64,000 nucleotides of DNA, taken from positions 124,001 through 188,000 of the forward strand of contig NZ_JAPFHA010000002.1 of the NCBI RefSeq assembly GCF_026586805.1, written 5' to 3'. Shown here piece by piece: positions 17,897 to 29,044 of this stretch. The notes below the pieces were generated by a model. The model had not been told where the DNA came from and did no database searches. It saw only the letters and a program-made list of their open reading frames with translations. Positions within the stretch are counted from its first letter, which is position 1. Each line of letters starts with the position of its first letter. Source of the stretch: Niveibacterium sp. 24ML (GTDB lineage Bacteria > Pseudomonadota > Gammaproteobacteria > Burkholderiales > Rhodocyclaceae). A program made the translations under genes and the position numbers.

Positions 17897-18802
17897 ATGC
17901 GCCGCAGAATTCCGTCTACCGCTGCACTGCTTGCCTTCGAGGCCGCCGCGCGCCACCTCTCCTTCACCAAGGCCGGCGAAGAGCTGGCGCTGACGCAGAG
18001 CGCGATCTGTCGCCAGATCGCGAGTCTGGAGGCATTCCTCGGCGTGGCGCTGTTTCGGCGGGCGCGGCGCGGGGTGCTGCTGACCGAAGCGGGCGAACGT
18101 TACGGCCGGCAGATCAGCGGCCGACTTGACGCCGTCGAGCGTGACACGCTTGAACTGATGGCCGGGCGGGGCTTGGGCGGTACGCTCGAACTCGGTGTCG
18201 TGCCGAGCTTTGCAACGCGCTGGCTGGTGCCACGCCTGGTGCGGTTTCACGCCGCGCATCCCGACATCACGGTGAACCTCTCCGTACGTACCCGCCCGTT
18301 CCTGTTTGAAGATTCAGGGCTCGACGCCGCCATCACCGCTGCCTTGGCGCCCTGGCCGGGCACCGAAGCGGATCGCCTGATGGCCGAAACCTCGATTGCC
18401 GTCGCAAGTCCGGCGCTCCTGGGTGGGGCGGCCCCGTGTTCGCCGGCGGCAATCGCCGCGCTGCCGCTGTTGCAGCAAAGCACCCGCCCCTACGCTTGGC
18501 GGCACTGGTTTGCCGCGTGTGGGGTGAGCGTTGCGGGCGACCTTGCCGGCCCGCGATACGAGCTGTTTTCAATGCTCGCAGAGGCCGCCATCTGTGGCGG
18601 CGGGGTCGCCTTGATTCCGCCATTGCTGATCGAAGACGAACTGACAAGCGGGCGCCTGGTGCGCGCCGCCGAACCGCAACTGGACGACGGCCGCGCCTAT
18701 TGGCTGGTGTGGCCCGAAGGCAGCGGCGAGGGGGCCGTGATGCGCGTCTTCAGGAACTGGCTTGCGGGCGAACTGGCACCGTCGCCTTCCACGGCGCCCT
18801 GA
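17897..18802 (+). CDS. LysR-family regulator, probably of glutarate catabolism
   Basis: A 301-residue LysR protein: N-terminal winged helix-turn-helix (STAALLAFEAAARHLSFTKAGEELALTQSAICRQ, residues about 6-40, in the GcvA-like subgroup style) and a C-terminal periplasmic-binding-like effector domain. The start is the ATG at 17897, giving MRRRIPSTAALLAFEAAAR; a longer frame begins 30 bases before. It is divergent from gcdH, and regulators in this position with gcdH and a CoA-transferase are known to respond to glutarate in other proteobacteria. Its effector here is therefore inferred from context. Confidence 0.88.
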   Translation: MRRRIPSTAALLAFEAAARHLSFTKAGEELALTQSAICRQIASLEAFLGVALFRRARRGVLLTEAGERYGRQISGRLDAVERDTLELMAGRGLGGTLELGVVPSFATRWLVPRLVRFHAAHPDITVNLSVRTRPFLFEDSGLDAAITAALAPWPGTEADRLMAETSIAVASPALLGGAAPCSPAAIAALPLLQQSTRPYAWRHWFAACGVSVAGDLAGPRYELFSMLAEAAICGGGVALIPPLLIEDELTSGRLVRAAEPQLDDGRAYWLVWPEGSGEGAVMRVFRNWLAGELAPSPSTAP

Positions 18803-19136
18803 ACACCCGGACTGGCGCGCCGCGCGACCCGAATTTTCCCCTGACGCGCGCTCTTGCAGGGCAAACGATTGGTGCGCCGCACAATCGTGGGGCGCGGGTC
18901 GTACATTCACCATGCGCGCCTCTGCGTCGCAGCGTTCTAGCTGTATGTGAAGCCCTTGCGCCGCAAGGCTTTGCGGCGGTGTCGCGCGAATTGTGAGAAA
19001 TCGTTCTTCGGTGGATTTTCGGCCTGACTCTTGCTCAAGCCTTGGCAGGCGCCGCGTCGATCAAGCGCGATGTGGCGAAGCTGGCGAACCGGAAGTCATG
19101 ACCTTTCGGCGCCGCCAAGACTCACCGAGGATCATC
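18803..19136. other. Intergenic stretch, no gene seen
   Basis: Contains a small stem near 18958-18978 (GCCGCAAGG and a partial complement) without a T tract, and no codon-like reading frame on either strand that looks convincing. It probably carries the promoter of the small-gene pair that starts at 19137. Confidence 0.5.
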
Positions 19137-19607
19137 ATGAACATACGATCTGTCATCGGGCGAATTGCGCCCACTGCCAACGAGCCCCGTGTTTCGTCCT
19201 GCGGCTCATGCGCTGCGCCTTCGCTGGCCGCTGAACTGGAAGCAACCCAGGCTGCCTTGTGCGTGATTCGCGCCGAGTGTGAATCCGTCAATGCCTGCAT
19301 GCAGGGGGTTCGAGCAGCTACCCCTTCTGCCTGGAAGCTGGTGCCGCGCAACCGGCGCCATGTAGAGACGCTCACCCTTTTCGACGCCACCGAGGCTTTG
19401 GCGCATGCGCGCGAATTCGACTGCGACATCGTGCCGCTGTACGAAGCGCCGATGCCGGCCGACCGCGAACGCCGCCTGCTCGAAGCCGCGCGCCAGTGCG
19501 TGGCCGCCTTCGCTGCGGCAACGCGGGTGGATGGTGCGCTCGCCACCTTGCCCGGCGCAGCCGTGCGACGTCTGGGCATTGTTGTGCAGGAGTACGACGA
19601 TGAATAA
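19137..19607 (+). CDS. Hypothetical protein, 156 residues, phage-like C-terminal motif
   Basis: Unknown function. Residues 25-60 form a helical segment (ELEATQAALCVIRAECESVN, likely coiled coil), and the C-terminal half includes HVETLTLFDATEALAHAREF followed by DIVPLYEAP. A short terminal motif of that last shape (x-VPLY-x-AP) is common in small phage-encoded proteins, which is only a hint. I chose the ATG at 19137 (GAGG nearby) over an ATG at 19098. It overlaps the next gene by eight bases, so the two are translationally coupled. Confidence 0.6.
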   Translation: MNIRSVIGRIAPTANEPRVSSCGSCAAPSLAAELEATQAALCVIRAECESVNACMQGVRAATPSAWKLVPRNRRHVETLTLFDATEALAHAREFDCDIVPLYEAPMPADRERRLLEAARQCVAAFAAATRVDGALATLPGAAVRRLGIVVQEYDDE

Positions 19608-19866
19608 GCCCATCCCCGTTGCCTGGTACTGGTCTGGCGTTGGCCGCCGTGTCGAACTGCAACGCCCCAGCGCGTCCAACAGTGCCAACTGGAAGCCGCT
19701 CTACCTGGTGCAGGATTCCAGCCGCGAGGCCCAGCTCGAAAGCGCCGTCAGTGAAGCACTTGAAGCCCTTCAGGCCCTCGGCGATGGTTCGCGCGTGCGC
19801 AAGACCGAGCTGGCGCATGTGACCGAGCGTTTGCGGCAGGTGCTGGCGCCCGGCGCAGCGCGCTAA
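19600..19866 (+). CDS. Small hypothetical protein, 88 residues
   Basis: Starts at the ATG 19600 with AGGAG at 19589-19593 and overlaps the stop of the gene before it. The sequence (MNKPIPVAWYWSGVGRRVEL at the start, then a helix around AQLESAVSEALEALQAL) matches no family that I can name. No membrane segment or signal. The tight coupling suggests that the two small proteins act together. Followed by a converging Sel1-repeat gene. Confidence 0.6.
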   Translation: MNKPIPVAWYWSGVGRRVELQRPSASNSANWKPLYLVQDSSREAQLESAVSEALEALQALGDGSRVRKTELAHVTERLRQVLAPGAAR

Positions 19867-19947
19867 CCGCGAGCGTCGGGTCCGGTGCTTCGCAGCGCTT
19901 GGCGCAGTGCCTGCAGAGGCATGCTGCGCGGTCACTGCGGGCGGGGG

Positions 19948-20741
19948 CTAGGGGGTGAGCGCAGGGTGCTTGAGCGCGTGCGCGGTTTCCTGGGTGAAGT
20001 GTCGCGCCTGCATTTCGTCTTGCGCTAATCCGAGCTCGCCGTTGCGATAGGCCATTGCAAGGGTTTGGATTGCCTCGGGCAGTTCCAACTCTGCGGCCTC
20101 TTCGTAAAGTTCCCGGGCGCGCGCTTCGTCGCGAGGCACGCTGTCGCCTTCGCGGTAGGCGTTGGCGAGCATGAACATAGCGGCGGCGGAATTCTTCTCC
20201 GCGGCGAGGGCGAACCAGCGTGCGGCAGCCGCGCGGTTTTCGCGCACGCCGTAACCGCTTCGCAGCATCAGCCCCAGGTAGTAGGCAGCGCCAGCGTGGC
20301 CTTGCGCGCCAGCGGCCGCGAAGTAACGATAGGCGCGCGGATAGTCTTGCGCGAGAAACGGTGTACCCAGAAAGCGCAGCTTGCCAAGCGCCATGCTGGC
20401 ATCGGCGTCGCCTTGTTCTGCCGCCTTTTCAAGCCACACAATGCCTTCGGCGAAGTCGCGTGGCGTGTTGCGCGTAAGCAGCGCTTCGCCCAACTCGCGC
20501 TGCACGGATGCGCGTTTTGACGACTCGGCGAATTGGCGCAGGACTTGTTCGGCTTTTGCGTCGCGCCCGGGCCCCGCCTGTTGGGCAAGCACTGCGATGG
20601 TGGCGGCATCCGGCATGTGGGCGGCATGGTTGTTCCATGCCGCACCGCCCACGCCCGCAAGCGCGGCAGCGAGCGCCGCGCTTGCAAGCGCCTTCTGGAC
20701 GCCGGGCCGCGTGCGTAAAGTTCGCGTCACGGCCATTGCGA

Positions 20742-20745
<4 letters not shown>
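19948..20745 (-). CDS. Sel1-repeat (TPR-like) protein
   Basis: A 265-residue protein with an N-terminal signal or anchor helix (about 17-35, ALASAALAAALAGVGG) followed by repeats of about 36 residues: AEGIVWLEKAAEQGDADASMALGKL, then PRAYRYFAAAGAQGHAGAAYYLGLMLRSG, AAARWFALAAEKNSAAAMFMLANAYREG and ARELYEEAAELELPEAIQTLAMAYRNG. Sel1 repeats make a solenoid that binds other proteins. Its start overlaps the stop of the nucleotidase gene upstream (ATGA), so the two are coupled; it may help that exported enzyme, but this is inference. Confidence 0.82.
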
Positions 20746-22805
<2,060 letters not shown>

Positions 22806-22970
22806 CTGGATCACCTTGTGAGCGAAAACCGACAAACATGCCCGGGCAGTATTGCGCGCGAATTAAGGATTTATGGAGATGTCGCGTTTCGCCGACCTTG
22901 CGGCCAGCCTTGGCATTTCGCCGCGCTGCGCACTGCGGTAACCTCAGTGCCCGTTGCCAAGGAGCCCGCC

Positions 22971-23618
22971 ATGCAAGCGATTCGAGCAATACCCAAGTCA
23001 CCGGTTTTTCAACTGAGCGGTGTTGCCGTGGCTGGCGCCCTGTTGGCCGGCTGCGCCAGCACGAAGATCAACTCACAGTGGGTAGACCCGGCGCTTGGGG
23101 CAAGCCCCCTGCGGGGCGCCAAGGTGCTGGTGGCGTGCCAGGCGGCGGAATTGTCGATCCAGCGCAGCTGCGAAGACATGTTCGTGGCGCAGCTTGCCGC
23201 GCGCGGCGTGGTGAGCGAGGGCGCGAAGGGCCGCGCCGCATTCGGCGGCGAGCGCGATGCCGTGGTGGCGGCGCTGGTGCCGCTGGCGCGATCGGTCGGC
23301 GCGATGGCGGTCCTCCACGTGATCGCGGCACCCGATGCGTCTTACGTGTCGCCCGGCCCGTCGATCAGTTTCGGATTTGGCGGCGGGAGCTGGGGCGGTG
23401 GTGGAGGTGGGGCGGGCGGTATCGGCATCTCGATGCCGGTGGGCGGCGCTTCGGTGAGCACCGCCTACGGCGCCGAGAGTTCCATCTACATGGCCGCCGA
23501 TGGCCGGGTGGCCTGGTCCGCCAAGGCGGTTGCGCCGCCGTCGGACAATCTCAACGGACAGCTCGCTGAGCTGGCGAAGATCCAGGCCGACGCGGCGCAA
23601 AAAGCCGGGCTGTTCTGA
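22971..23618 (+). CDS. Lipoprotein of unknown function with a glycine-rich loop
   Basis: A 215-residue lipoprotein: AAGGAG before the ATG, signal ending ALLAGC. The mature part begins ASTKINSQWVDPALGASPLRG, similar in style to DUF4136-like surface lipoproteins, and includes a Gly/Ser-rich stretch (residues about 125-150). No catalytic motif is seen. It converges on the next gene; its 3' end includes the minus-strand terminator of that gene. Confidence 0.7.
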   Translation: MQAIRAIPKSPVFQLSGVAVAGALLAGCASTKINSQWVDPALGASPLRGAKVLVACQAAELSIQRSCEDMFVAQLAARGVVSEGAKGRAAFGGERDAVVAALVPLARSVGAMAVLHVIAAPDASYVSPGPSISFGFGGGSWGGGGGGAGGIGISMPVGGASVSTAYGAESSIYMAADGRVAWSAKAVAPPSDNLNGQLAELAKIQADAAQKAGLF

Positions 23619-23631
23619 CCCGGCCCGGCTT
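23597..23631 (-). terminator. Rho-independent terminator, minus strand
   Basis: A 9-bp stem (23602-23610 with 23623-23631) around a 12-base loop, followed on the minus strand by TTTTT (A-run at 23599-23603). It lies inside the 3' end of the lipoprotein gene and ends transcription of the gene at 23631-24173. Confidence 0.7.
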
Positions 23632-24173
23632 CACTTCCGGCTGCGCCGCTCCAGCTGGTAGCGGTTGCGGAAGGCGAGTGGGGTGGCGCCGGTGGCGTCT
23701 TCGTGCAGGAAGTTCAGCCCGTGTGGATCGAAAGCCAGCTCGTAGCGCAGGCGCACCGGTTCATCCTTTTCGTTGCGTTCGCCGCGGTCCAGCGTGATGC
23801 GGAAGGTGTTGCCGTCAAGCGCACGGGCGCTGATGCGGTAGTCGCGGGCGGATTCACCCTTGGGGCCACTGACCCAGCTGGCCCGGTTGTTCGCCAGATC
23901 GAAGCGGATGCGCTCGTAGGCGTGCACGATCTTGCCGGGGCCATCGTCGAACACGTAGTGCATCGCAATCTCGTCCGGCGCGGTGCGGGCCACGAAAAGC
24001 ATGGTCGGCAGCGTGACCCGTTTGTCGGGGTGGTTGTAGTCCTTGTAGGTGAGCGTGCCCGCCCATTCGCCTTCCGCGTTGGCGAGGAAGTCGGTGTTGG
24101 CGGATTCGGTTTGCCCGGCCTGCACGGCAAATGCGCACAGGCTGAGCAGGGCGGCGGCGAGGGTGCGTTTCAT
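23631..24173 (-). CDS. Secreted hypothetical protein, 180 residues
   Basis: Signal peptide MKRTLAAALLSLCAFAVQAG (cleavage near residue 19) and a compact mature domain that starts with a EWAGTLTYKDYNHPDKRVTLP motif. The strand-rich pattern (repeated short polar beta segments with DDGPGKIVHAYERIRFD) suggests a lipocalin-like or similar beta barrel, but no family was identified. Probably periplasmic. Followed by its own terminator. Confidence 0.65.
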   Translation of the reverse strand: MKRTLAAALLSLCAFAVQAGQTESANTDFLANAEGEWAGTLTYKDYNHPDKRVTLPTMLFVARTAPDEIAMHYVFDDGPGKIVHAYERIRFDLANNRASWVSGPKGESARDYRISARALDGNTFRITLDRGERNEKDEPVRLRYELAFDPHGLNFLHEDATGATPLAFRNRYQLERRSRK

Positions 24174-24204
24174 CTCGGGGCTCCGTCGGGTCGTCAGGCG
24201 TGTT

Positions 24205-25335
24205 TCAGGCGTGGGTCAGGCGCCACAGCGTGGTCACCTCGGCCGAGCGGGCTTGGTGCAGCGGGTCATCCGGGTCGCTGGCCTTGCCGTGGCGTGGGCG
24301 TATCGTTTCGCGGCCCGCCACTTTCAGGCCGGCCGATTCGATCCATTCGGTCAGTTGCTCACGGGTGCGCAGGCCCAGGTGCTCGGCAAGGTCCGAGAGG
24401 ATCAGCCAGCCTTCGCCCTTGGGCTCCAGGTGCTCGGCAAGGCCGGTGAGGAAGCTGCGCAGCATCCGGCTATCCTGATCGTAGACGGCGTGCTCGATCG
24501 GCGAGCTGGGCTTGGCGGGCACCCAGGGCGGGTTGCACACCACCAGCGGCGCCTTGCCGGGCGGGAACATGTCTGCCTTGATTACCTCGACGCGGCCGGC
24601 AAAGCCCATGCGCTGCATGTTCTCGTTTGCGCAGTCGATCGCACGTGGATCCTGTTCGGTCGCAACGATGCGATCCACGCCACGTTTGGCGAGCATCGCG
24701 GCCAGCACGCCGGTACCGGTACCGATATCGAAGGCCAGCGACTTGTTGCTCACCGGCAGCGGTACGCGCGCAACCAGGTCCACATACTCGCCACGCACCG
24801 GCGAAAACACCCCGTAGTGCGGATACACGCGCGTGCCCAGCGCAGGAATCTCGACCCCTTTCTTGCGCCACTCGTGCGCGCCGATCAGGCCTTGCAGTTC
24901 GCGCAGCGATGCAAGGTAGGCTTCGTTGGCGGGGCCGTAGGCTTCGCCGCAGGCCTCGGCCACATCCGGCGCGCGGCGCAGCGGGATCAGATGGCCCGCC
25001 TCGAACGGGATCAAAAGCATGCCGAGGGTGCGGGCGCGTTGCGCCTGCGCCATGCGGTGCAGGTGGAAGGCTTCGGTGCTCGATTTGGCCGGCTTGGCCT
25101 TCTTGCTGCGGTCGGCGCGGCGCGCCATGGCCTGCAGCAACAGGCGAGCGTTCTGAAAGTCGCCGCGGTAGAGCATGGCAGTGCCTTCGCAGGCCAGCTT
25201 GAAGGCGGCGTCGGCGTTGGTCGTGTCGTCGATGATCACGACCCGCTTGGGCGGCGCAACGCCGGCTTCCGAACGCCAGCGCGCGCTCTGCGCGGCGTTG
25301 GCTTCAGTCCATTCAACTCTTGGAAAATCGCTCAC
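24205..25335 (-). CDS. Class I SAM-dependent methyltransferase (MTS-type, HemK/RlmG-like)
   Basis: About 376 residues. The C-terminal catalytic half has motif I LAFDIGTGTGVLAAMLAKRG and the N(P/P)W motif in VVCNPPWVPAKPSSPIE, the signature of enzymes that methylate exocyclic amines or amide nitrogen in nucleic acid or protein. The N-terminal half is a separate poorly conserved region. I placed the start at a GTG (25335, MSDFPRVEW...), since the frame up to 25368 also begins with GTG only; this start is uncertain. Target unknown. Confidence 0.78.
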   Translation of the reverse strand: MSDFPRVEWTEANAAQSARWRSEAGVAPPKRVVIIDDTTNADAAFKLACEGTAMLYRGDFQNARLLLQAMARRADRSKKAKPAKSSTEAFHLHRMAQAQRARTLGMLLIPFEAGHLIPLRRAPDVAEACGEAYGPANEAYLASLRELQGLIGAHEWRKKGVEIPALGTRVYPHYGVFSPVRGEYVDLVARVPLPVSNKSLAFDIGTGTGVLAAMLAKRGVDRIVATEQDPRAIDCANENMQRMGFAGRVEVIKADMFPPGKAPLVVCNPPWVPAKPSSPIEHAVYDQDSRMLRSFLTGLAEHLEPKGEGWLILSDLAEHLGLRTREQLTEWIESAGLKVAGRETIRPRHGKASDPDDPLHQARSAEVTTLWRLTHA

Positions 25336-25539
25336 GGGGCTACCTGTTCTGTGTTTGATGCCGCCCACTGCGAATGCGTGAATGGGCGAAGGGCTGAAGG
25401 ATAGACTGTCCGGCGCCCGGGCGGGGGCCGGCGCGCCGACATCGTCACGCAGCCCTGATGCGCCGCAAGCCTTTGCCGCGATGCCTGGCGCCGAAGGACG
25501 ACCTGCCCGCTGCCGCGAGCGGGCAGGGCTCGCCGGCGC

Positions 25540-25977
25540 TCAGGCGAGCGGCCAGTTGTCGTGCCGGGCACGTCGCTCGGCGCGATAGTTGGTGATTTCG
25601 AAGTGAATGCCGTCGGGGTCGTGGAAGTGGGTGGCCCAGTAGTCGGGAGCGTAGGCAGTGTGCAAGGCCGCATCGCTCGCGGGAATGCCGGCAGCACGCA
25701 ATTCGCGGCTGGCGCTCATCACATCATCGATCGAATCAACCCGCAGGCAGACATGGTGCAGCCCCGGCGCGTAGGGTTCATGCGCGTTCGCGAAGCGTGC
25801 CGGGCGGAGCACCAGGCCGAAGTGCCGGTTGTAATACTGCACATGGGCCTCGACGCCCAACTCGAAGCGGTTCTTGTGAAACCCAAGCACGGCCATTGCG
25901 CGGTCGTAAAAGGCCTCGGCGCGAGCAAGGTTCGAAACGGACAGGTAGAGGTGGTCGAAGCCGGTGATTTCGGGCAT
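25540..25977 (-). CDS. VOC superfamily (glyoxalase/bleomycin resistance-like) protein
   Basis: A 145-residue single VOC module: GFDHLYLSVSNLARAEAFYDRAMAVLGF at the start with the metal-binding His, APGLHHVCLRVDSIDDV in the middle, and YWATHFHDPDGIHFEITNY at the end with the acidic metal ligand. This resembles lyase-type VOC proteins that use a divalent metal. Substrate cannot be called. Start is the ATG at 25977, with a GTG nine bases earlier possible. It stands alone. Confidence 0.8.
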   Translation of the reverse strand: MPEITGFDHLYLSVSNLARAEAFYDRAMAVLGFHKNRFELGVEAHVQYYNRHFGLVLRPARFANAHEPYAPGLHHVCLRVDSIDDVMSASRELRAAGIPASDAALHTAYAPDYWATHFHDPDGIHFEITNYRAERRARHDNWPLA

Positions 25978-26268
25978 GGCGGTCACGGTGATGGGCGGGT
26001 GGTTCGAGTTTTCCGTGCTCGTTGGCGCGTGGCAAGTGTGTTCGCGGCGTTAAGTAGTAAACCGGGTGGGGGTGGTGGTTCAGTGCGGGTAGAACGACTT
26101 GTTTGCACGGTCGGCCTTGTAGTGCTGCCCCGATTGAGCAAGCTCAAACTCTAGAACACTGCTGACGCGTGTTCGCCATGGGATGTGCAATTGGCTACGT
26201 GTGGGTCTGCCGTGAGGGAGATAGTGTCACGCTCCTTCATCAATCGAAGAAGCGATGGGAGGGGGCAC

Positions 26269-27075
26269 ATGACTTTTGGTTGGTTCCGGTTCGGCTTGCT
26301 GGCGATCTATGTGGCACTGCTCGCGGGATGCGGTGGAGGCGGTGGGGAACCGGTTGATCCGAATACCCAGCCGACCATCGAGTGTTCGTCGATGATCAAG
26401 TCCGGCCCGTCGCCGTTCACCTACCCGATTTACGTTCATCTGCCACCCGGCTACCAGACGAGCACCACCGCCTACCCAGTGGTTTATGTGATGGACGCGG
26501 AATGGACGTTTTCTGGCTTCAGCGATGCGTTGTTCCGCGCTGGAAAGCAGGTGATCCTTGTCGGGGTCGGAAACGGTGACGTCCAAGCACTCGGTCGGCG
26601 CACACTCGACTATTCAATGCCAGGCGCCCAGGCGCACTACCGATTTCTGATCGATCAGGTCTTGCCGACCGTAGAGGCAAAGTACCGCATCGATCCTACC
26701 CGCCGCACCCTGGTCGGGCATTCGATGGGTGGTTTATTTACTGCGTTGGTGATGATGCTTGAAGACCCGGCGCAGCGGCGCTTTGCCAACTATGTGTCGC
26801 AAGACGGTAGCTTCTGGTTTCAGGAAGACGTTGTCGCAGGGCTCGAGCAGACGCTCTCCACGCGTACCGCGTCGCTACCTGTGAACTTGTTCCTCTTCAG
26901 CGCGACACAAGGCGGCGAGGCCAACGTCCGCTGGGTCGAACCATTCAGGGATCTACTCGTCGAGCGTAACTACAGTGGCCTGGTCTTGCGCTACGAGGCG
27001 TTCAACATGAGTCACGGAGAAATGAACCTGCCTTCATTCCGGCGAGCGATCGACACGCTCTACCCGACCAACTGA
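26269..27075 (+). CDS. Lipoprotein alpha/beta hydrolase (esterase-D/IroE-like)
   Basis: A 268-residue lipoprotein: GGGAGGGGG ribosome site, signal ending LLAGC, Gly-rich spacer. Esterase signatures: TYPIYVHLPPGYQ, YPVVYVMDAEW, and the nucleophile elbow LVGHSMGGLFTAL with catalytic Ser; the His is probably in AFNMSHGEMNLPSF. The family cleaves acyl or siderophore-type esters at the cell surface. Substrate unknown. About 290 bases with AT-richer content separate it from the gene before. Confidence 0.82.
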   Translation: MTFGWFRFGLLAIYVALLAGCGGGGGEPVDPNTQPTIECSSMIKSGPSPFTYPIYVHLPPGYQTSTTAYPVVYVMDAEWTFSGFSDALFRAGKQVILVGVGNGDVQALGRRTLDYSMPGAQAHYRFLIDQVLPTVEAKYRIDPTRRTLVGHSMGGLFTALVMMLEDPAQRRFANYVSQDGSFWFQEDVVAGLEQTLSTRTASLPVNLFLFSATQGGEANVRWVEPFRDLLVERNYSGLVLRYEAFNMSHGEMNLPSFRRAIDTLYPTN

Positions 27076-27723
27076 GGTTTCGGAGGTCAGCCGGATGTGC
27101 TGGCGGATATCGTGCGCGTTGGCGCTCGGCAGAGGGGGCGGTCAGCGGAACCGTTCTCACGCTGAGTCGAAGCCAACCGTAACAGCACCAATTTCCACAG
27201 CCACTGCATCAGCAGCGCCTCGAGTGTTGGCTGTTGTGTAGGGCGTGGGGTGAGCCTGCAGGTTGGCGCCGAGGCGATTCACCCAGATGCGGCGTGCTGT
27301 GCTGGTCATTTGCTCGCGCGGAGAATAGCTGTTGAGTTAAATGTCTCGACGCCATTGGTGACCCGCAGAGGCCGCCCGGGCTGGGCGGCTTTCAAAGCAC
27401 CAATGTCCATGTTCTCGATCCCCGTTTCGACTTCGGCTCGCTTTTCCTTGGGCACGATCACCATCAGCGCTTGCGCGAGGGGCCTATCACATTGCGTGGT
27501 GGATGGGGGCGCCGCAGCGAAGCGAGGCAGGCGCTCTGCCGTATCGAGTGGCATTCGAGTTCCGCTTGCGGTATGGCGCAAAGGCCGCGCCGCGCACAGG
27601 CGTAGAATGCCGGCCTTTCGCAGGATGATCCCGCGCCCTCATTCGTCCCGACGCGGCTGCGCACTGGCCGGCGGAGAGATCGAATTCGATTCACCGTTGT
27701 TTGAAGAAGTAGAAAGACCCCTC
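27076..27723. other. Long intergenic region with a possible gene remnant
   Basis: About 650 bases. On the minus strand a frame around 27306-27480 reads [20 protein letters not shown] and continues to LRASK, which looks more protein-like than the surrounding sequence, but it has no convincing start and no family assignment. The rest looks like promoter and spacer. I do not call a gene. Confidence 0.35.
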
Positions 27724-28065
27724 ATGAGCACATTGCCGAACTGCCCCCAATGCAAGTCCGAATTCACTTACGAAGACAACGGCATGTACATCTGCCCGGA
27801 GTGCGCGCATGAGTGGTCTGCCAGCGCCGCGGCCGAGGTGGTGGAGGCTGCGCGTGTGGTGAAGGATGCGAACGGCAACGTGCTGCAGGATGGCGATTCG
27901 GTGACCGTGATCAAGGATCTGAAGGTCAAGGGTTCATCGCTGGTGGTGAAGGTGGGCACCAAGGTGAAGAACATCCGCCTGGTCGATGGCGATCACGACA
28001 TCGACTGCAAGATCGACGGTGTGGGCGCGATGTCGCTCAAGTCTGAGTTCGTGCGCAAGGCCTGA
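27724..28065 (+). CDS. yjdM: Zinc-ribbon protein YjdM (formerly PhnA)
   Basis: A 113-residue protein. The N-terminal zinc ribbon has two Cys pairs, [11 protein letters not shown] and [11 protein letters not shown], followed by the family's [26 protein letters not shown] and the C-terminal [16 protein letters not shown]. These match YjdM along its full length. The protein is not a phosphonate enzyme despite its older name; its function is not clear. Single gene; its stop lies 4 bases from the converging gene. Confidence 0.92.
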   Translation: MSTLPNCPQCKSEFTYEDNGMYICPECAHEWSASAAAEVVEAARVVKDANGNVLQDGDSVTVIKDLKVKGSSLVVKVGTKVKNIRLVDGDHDIDCKIDGVGAMSLKSEFVRKA

Positions 28066-28068
28066 ATT

Positions 28069-28875
28069 TCAGCTGCGTGGGTCGCCGGGCAGGTAGCTGC
28101 CGGTGACCTTCTTGTAGGCTTCCGATGTGCGTTTGCCGGGTACGCCATCCACCTTTACGAATACGCCGGGGAAGGTGTTGAGCCAGCGTTGCAGGTCTTC
28201 CACCCGCGCCGCCATTGCCGGATCGTCGGGGCGGGTGTTCGAGAGTGCGACGACCAGTGGCGGTGCGTCGGGGGCCGGGGCCGGCTGGTCGTGGAACTCG
28301 ATGATGCCGCTTTCGGCCATGCGGCGCAGCATCACGGCGGCGCCGCATTGCTTTGAAACGGCGGTGTCTGACCAGGTACCGTCGGCCACATACTTGCCGC
28401 TGCGGTAGTGGTTGGAATAGCTCCACAAGTAGGGCGTCAGCACATGCGGGTGGTTGAGGCGATAGCCCCAGCCGTTGTAGCGCTCAAGCTGGTAGAGCGT
28501 GCCGGCCAGGCTCCAGTCCGTCTGGGTGCTGAGGCCCTTGAGGGCGATTGCGTCGATCGCGCTCGCCTCCCAGGTGAAGGGCGGGTTGCCGGATTTCGGG
28601 CGCCCCGCAGGTACCTGGATTGTGCGTGCGGTTAGCGGATCGCCGTTGTGCAGGTGCTTGCTGAAGCTGGCGCTCGCTTCCATGGTGTGCACGGCGGCGA
28701 TGAAGGCCCACGGCACACCGCTCGCTGCGCTGACAGCCTGATACCGCGCCTTGTTCGCGACGATGGCGCTGATTAACTGTTCGACTTGCGCGGCACGATC
28801 GCTGCGGATCAGACTGCTGTTGAACAGGGTTTCGTATTCGCGACGCAGGCTGTCGGTCAGTGGGATGCTGGGCAT
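28069..28875 (-). CDS. Lysozyme-family (N-acetylmuramidase-like) peptidoglycan-binding protein
   Basis: A 268-residue protein of the putative lysozyme family related to phage proteins (COG5526-like). The conserved core AAVHTMEASASFSKHLHNG with the likely catalytic Glu, then LTARTIQVPAGRP and YRLNHPHVLTPYLWSYSN, are the landmarks. The C-terminus (about 205-268) is a peptidoglycan_binding_1-type domain (RVEDLQRWLNTFPGVFVKVDG). No signal peptide is present. It is not inside a prophage here. It could be a domesticated phage-type enzyme. Confidence 0.8.
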   Translation of the reverse strand: MPSIPLTDSLRREYETLFNSSLIRSDRAAQVEQLISAIVANKARYQAVSAASGVPWAFIAAVHTMEASASFSKHLHNGDPLTARTIQVPAGRPKSGNPPFTWEASAIDAIALKGLSTQTDWSLAGTLYQLERYNGWGYRLNHPHVLTPYLWSYSNHYRSGKYVADGTWSDTAVSKQCGAAVMLRRMAESGIIEFHDQPAPAPDAPPLVVALSNTRPDDPAMAARVEDLQRWLNTFPGVFVKVDGVPGKRTSEAYKKVTGSYLPGDPRS

Positions 28876-29044
28876 GTGGGGCTCCGGTGCGGTGATGGCG
28901 ATTCGCGGCTGGCCGCGCATGCGCGGGGCCTGCTTGATGAATAGACCCTGAGGCGGCCTACCGCAATGCGTGCCTTCGTCGCCCAGCGGGCGGCGACGGG
29001 CAAATCAAGGAATGCCGGGCGCCTTGCTGCGCCAAGGAGCGTGC

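Noticed and set aside
27306-27581. 91-codon minus-strand frame in the 650-base gap
   Set aside because: Part of it looks protein-like, but there is no start with a ribosome site and no family; kept only as a possible remnant in the gap entry.
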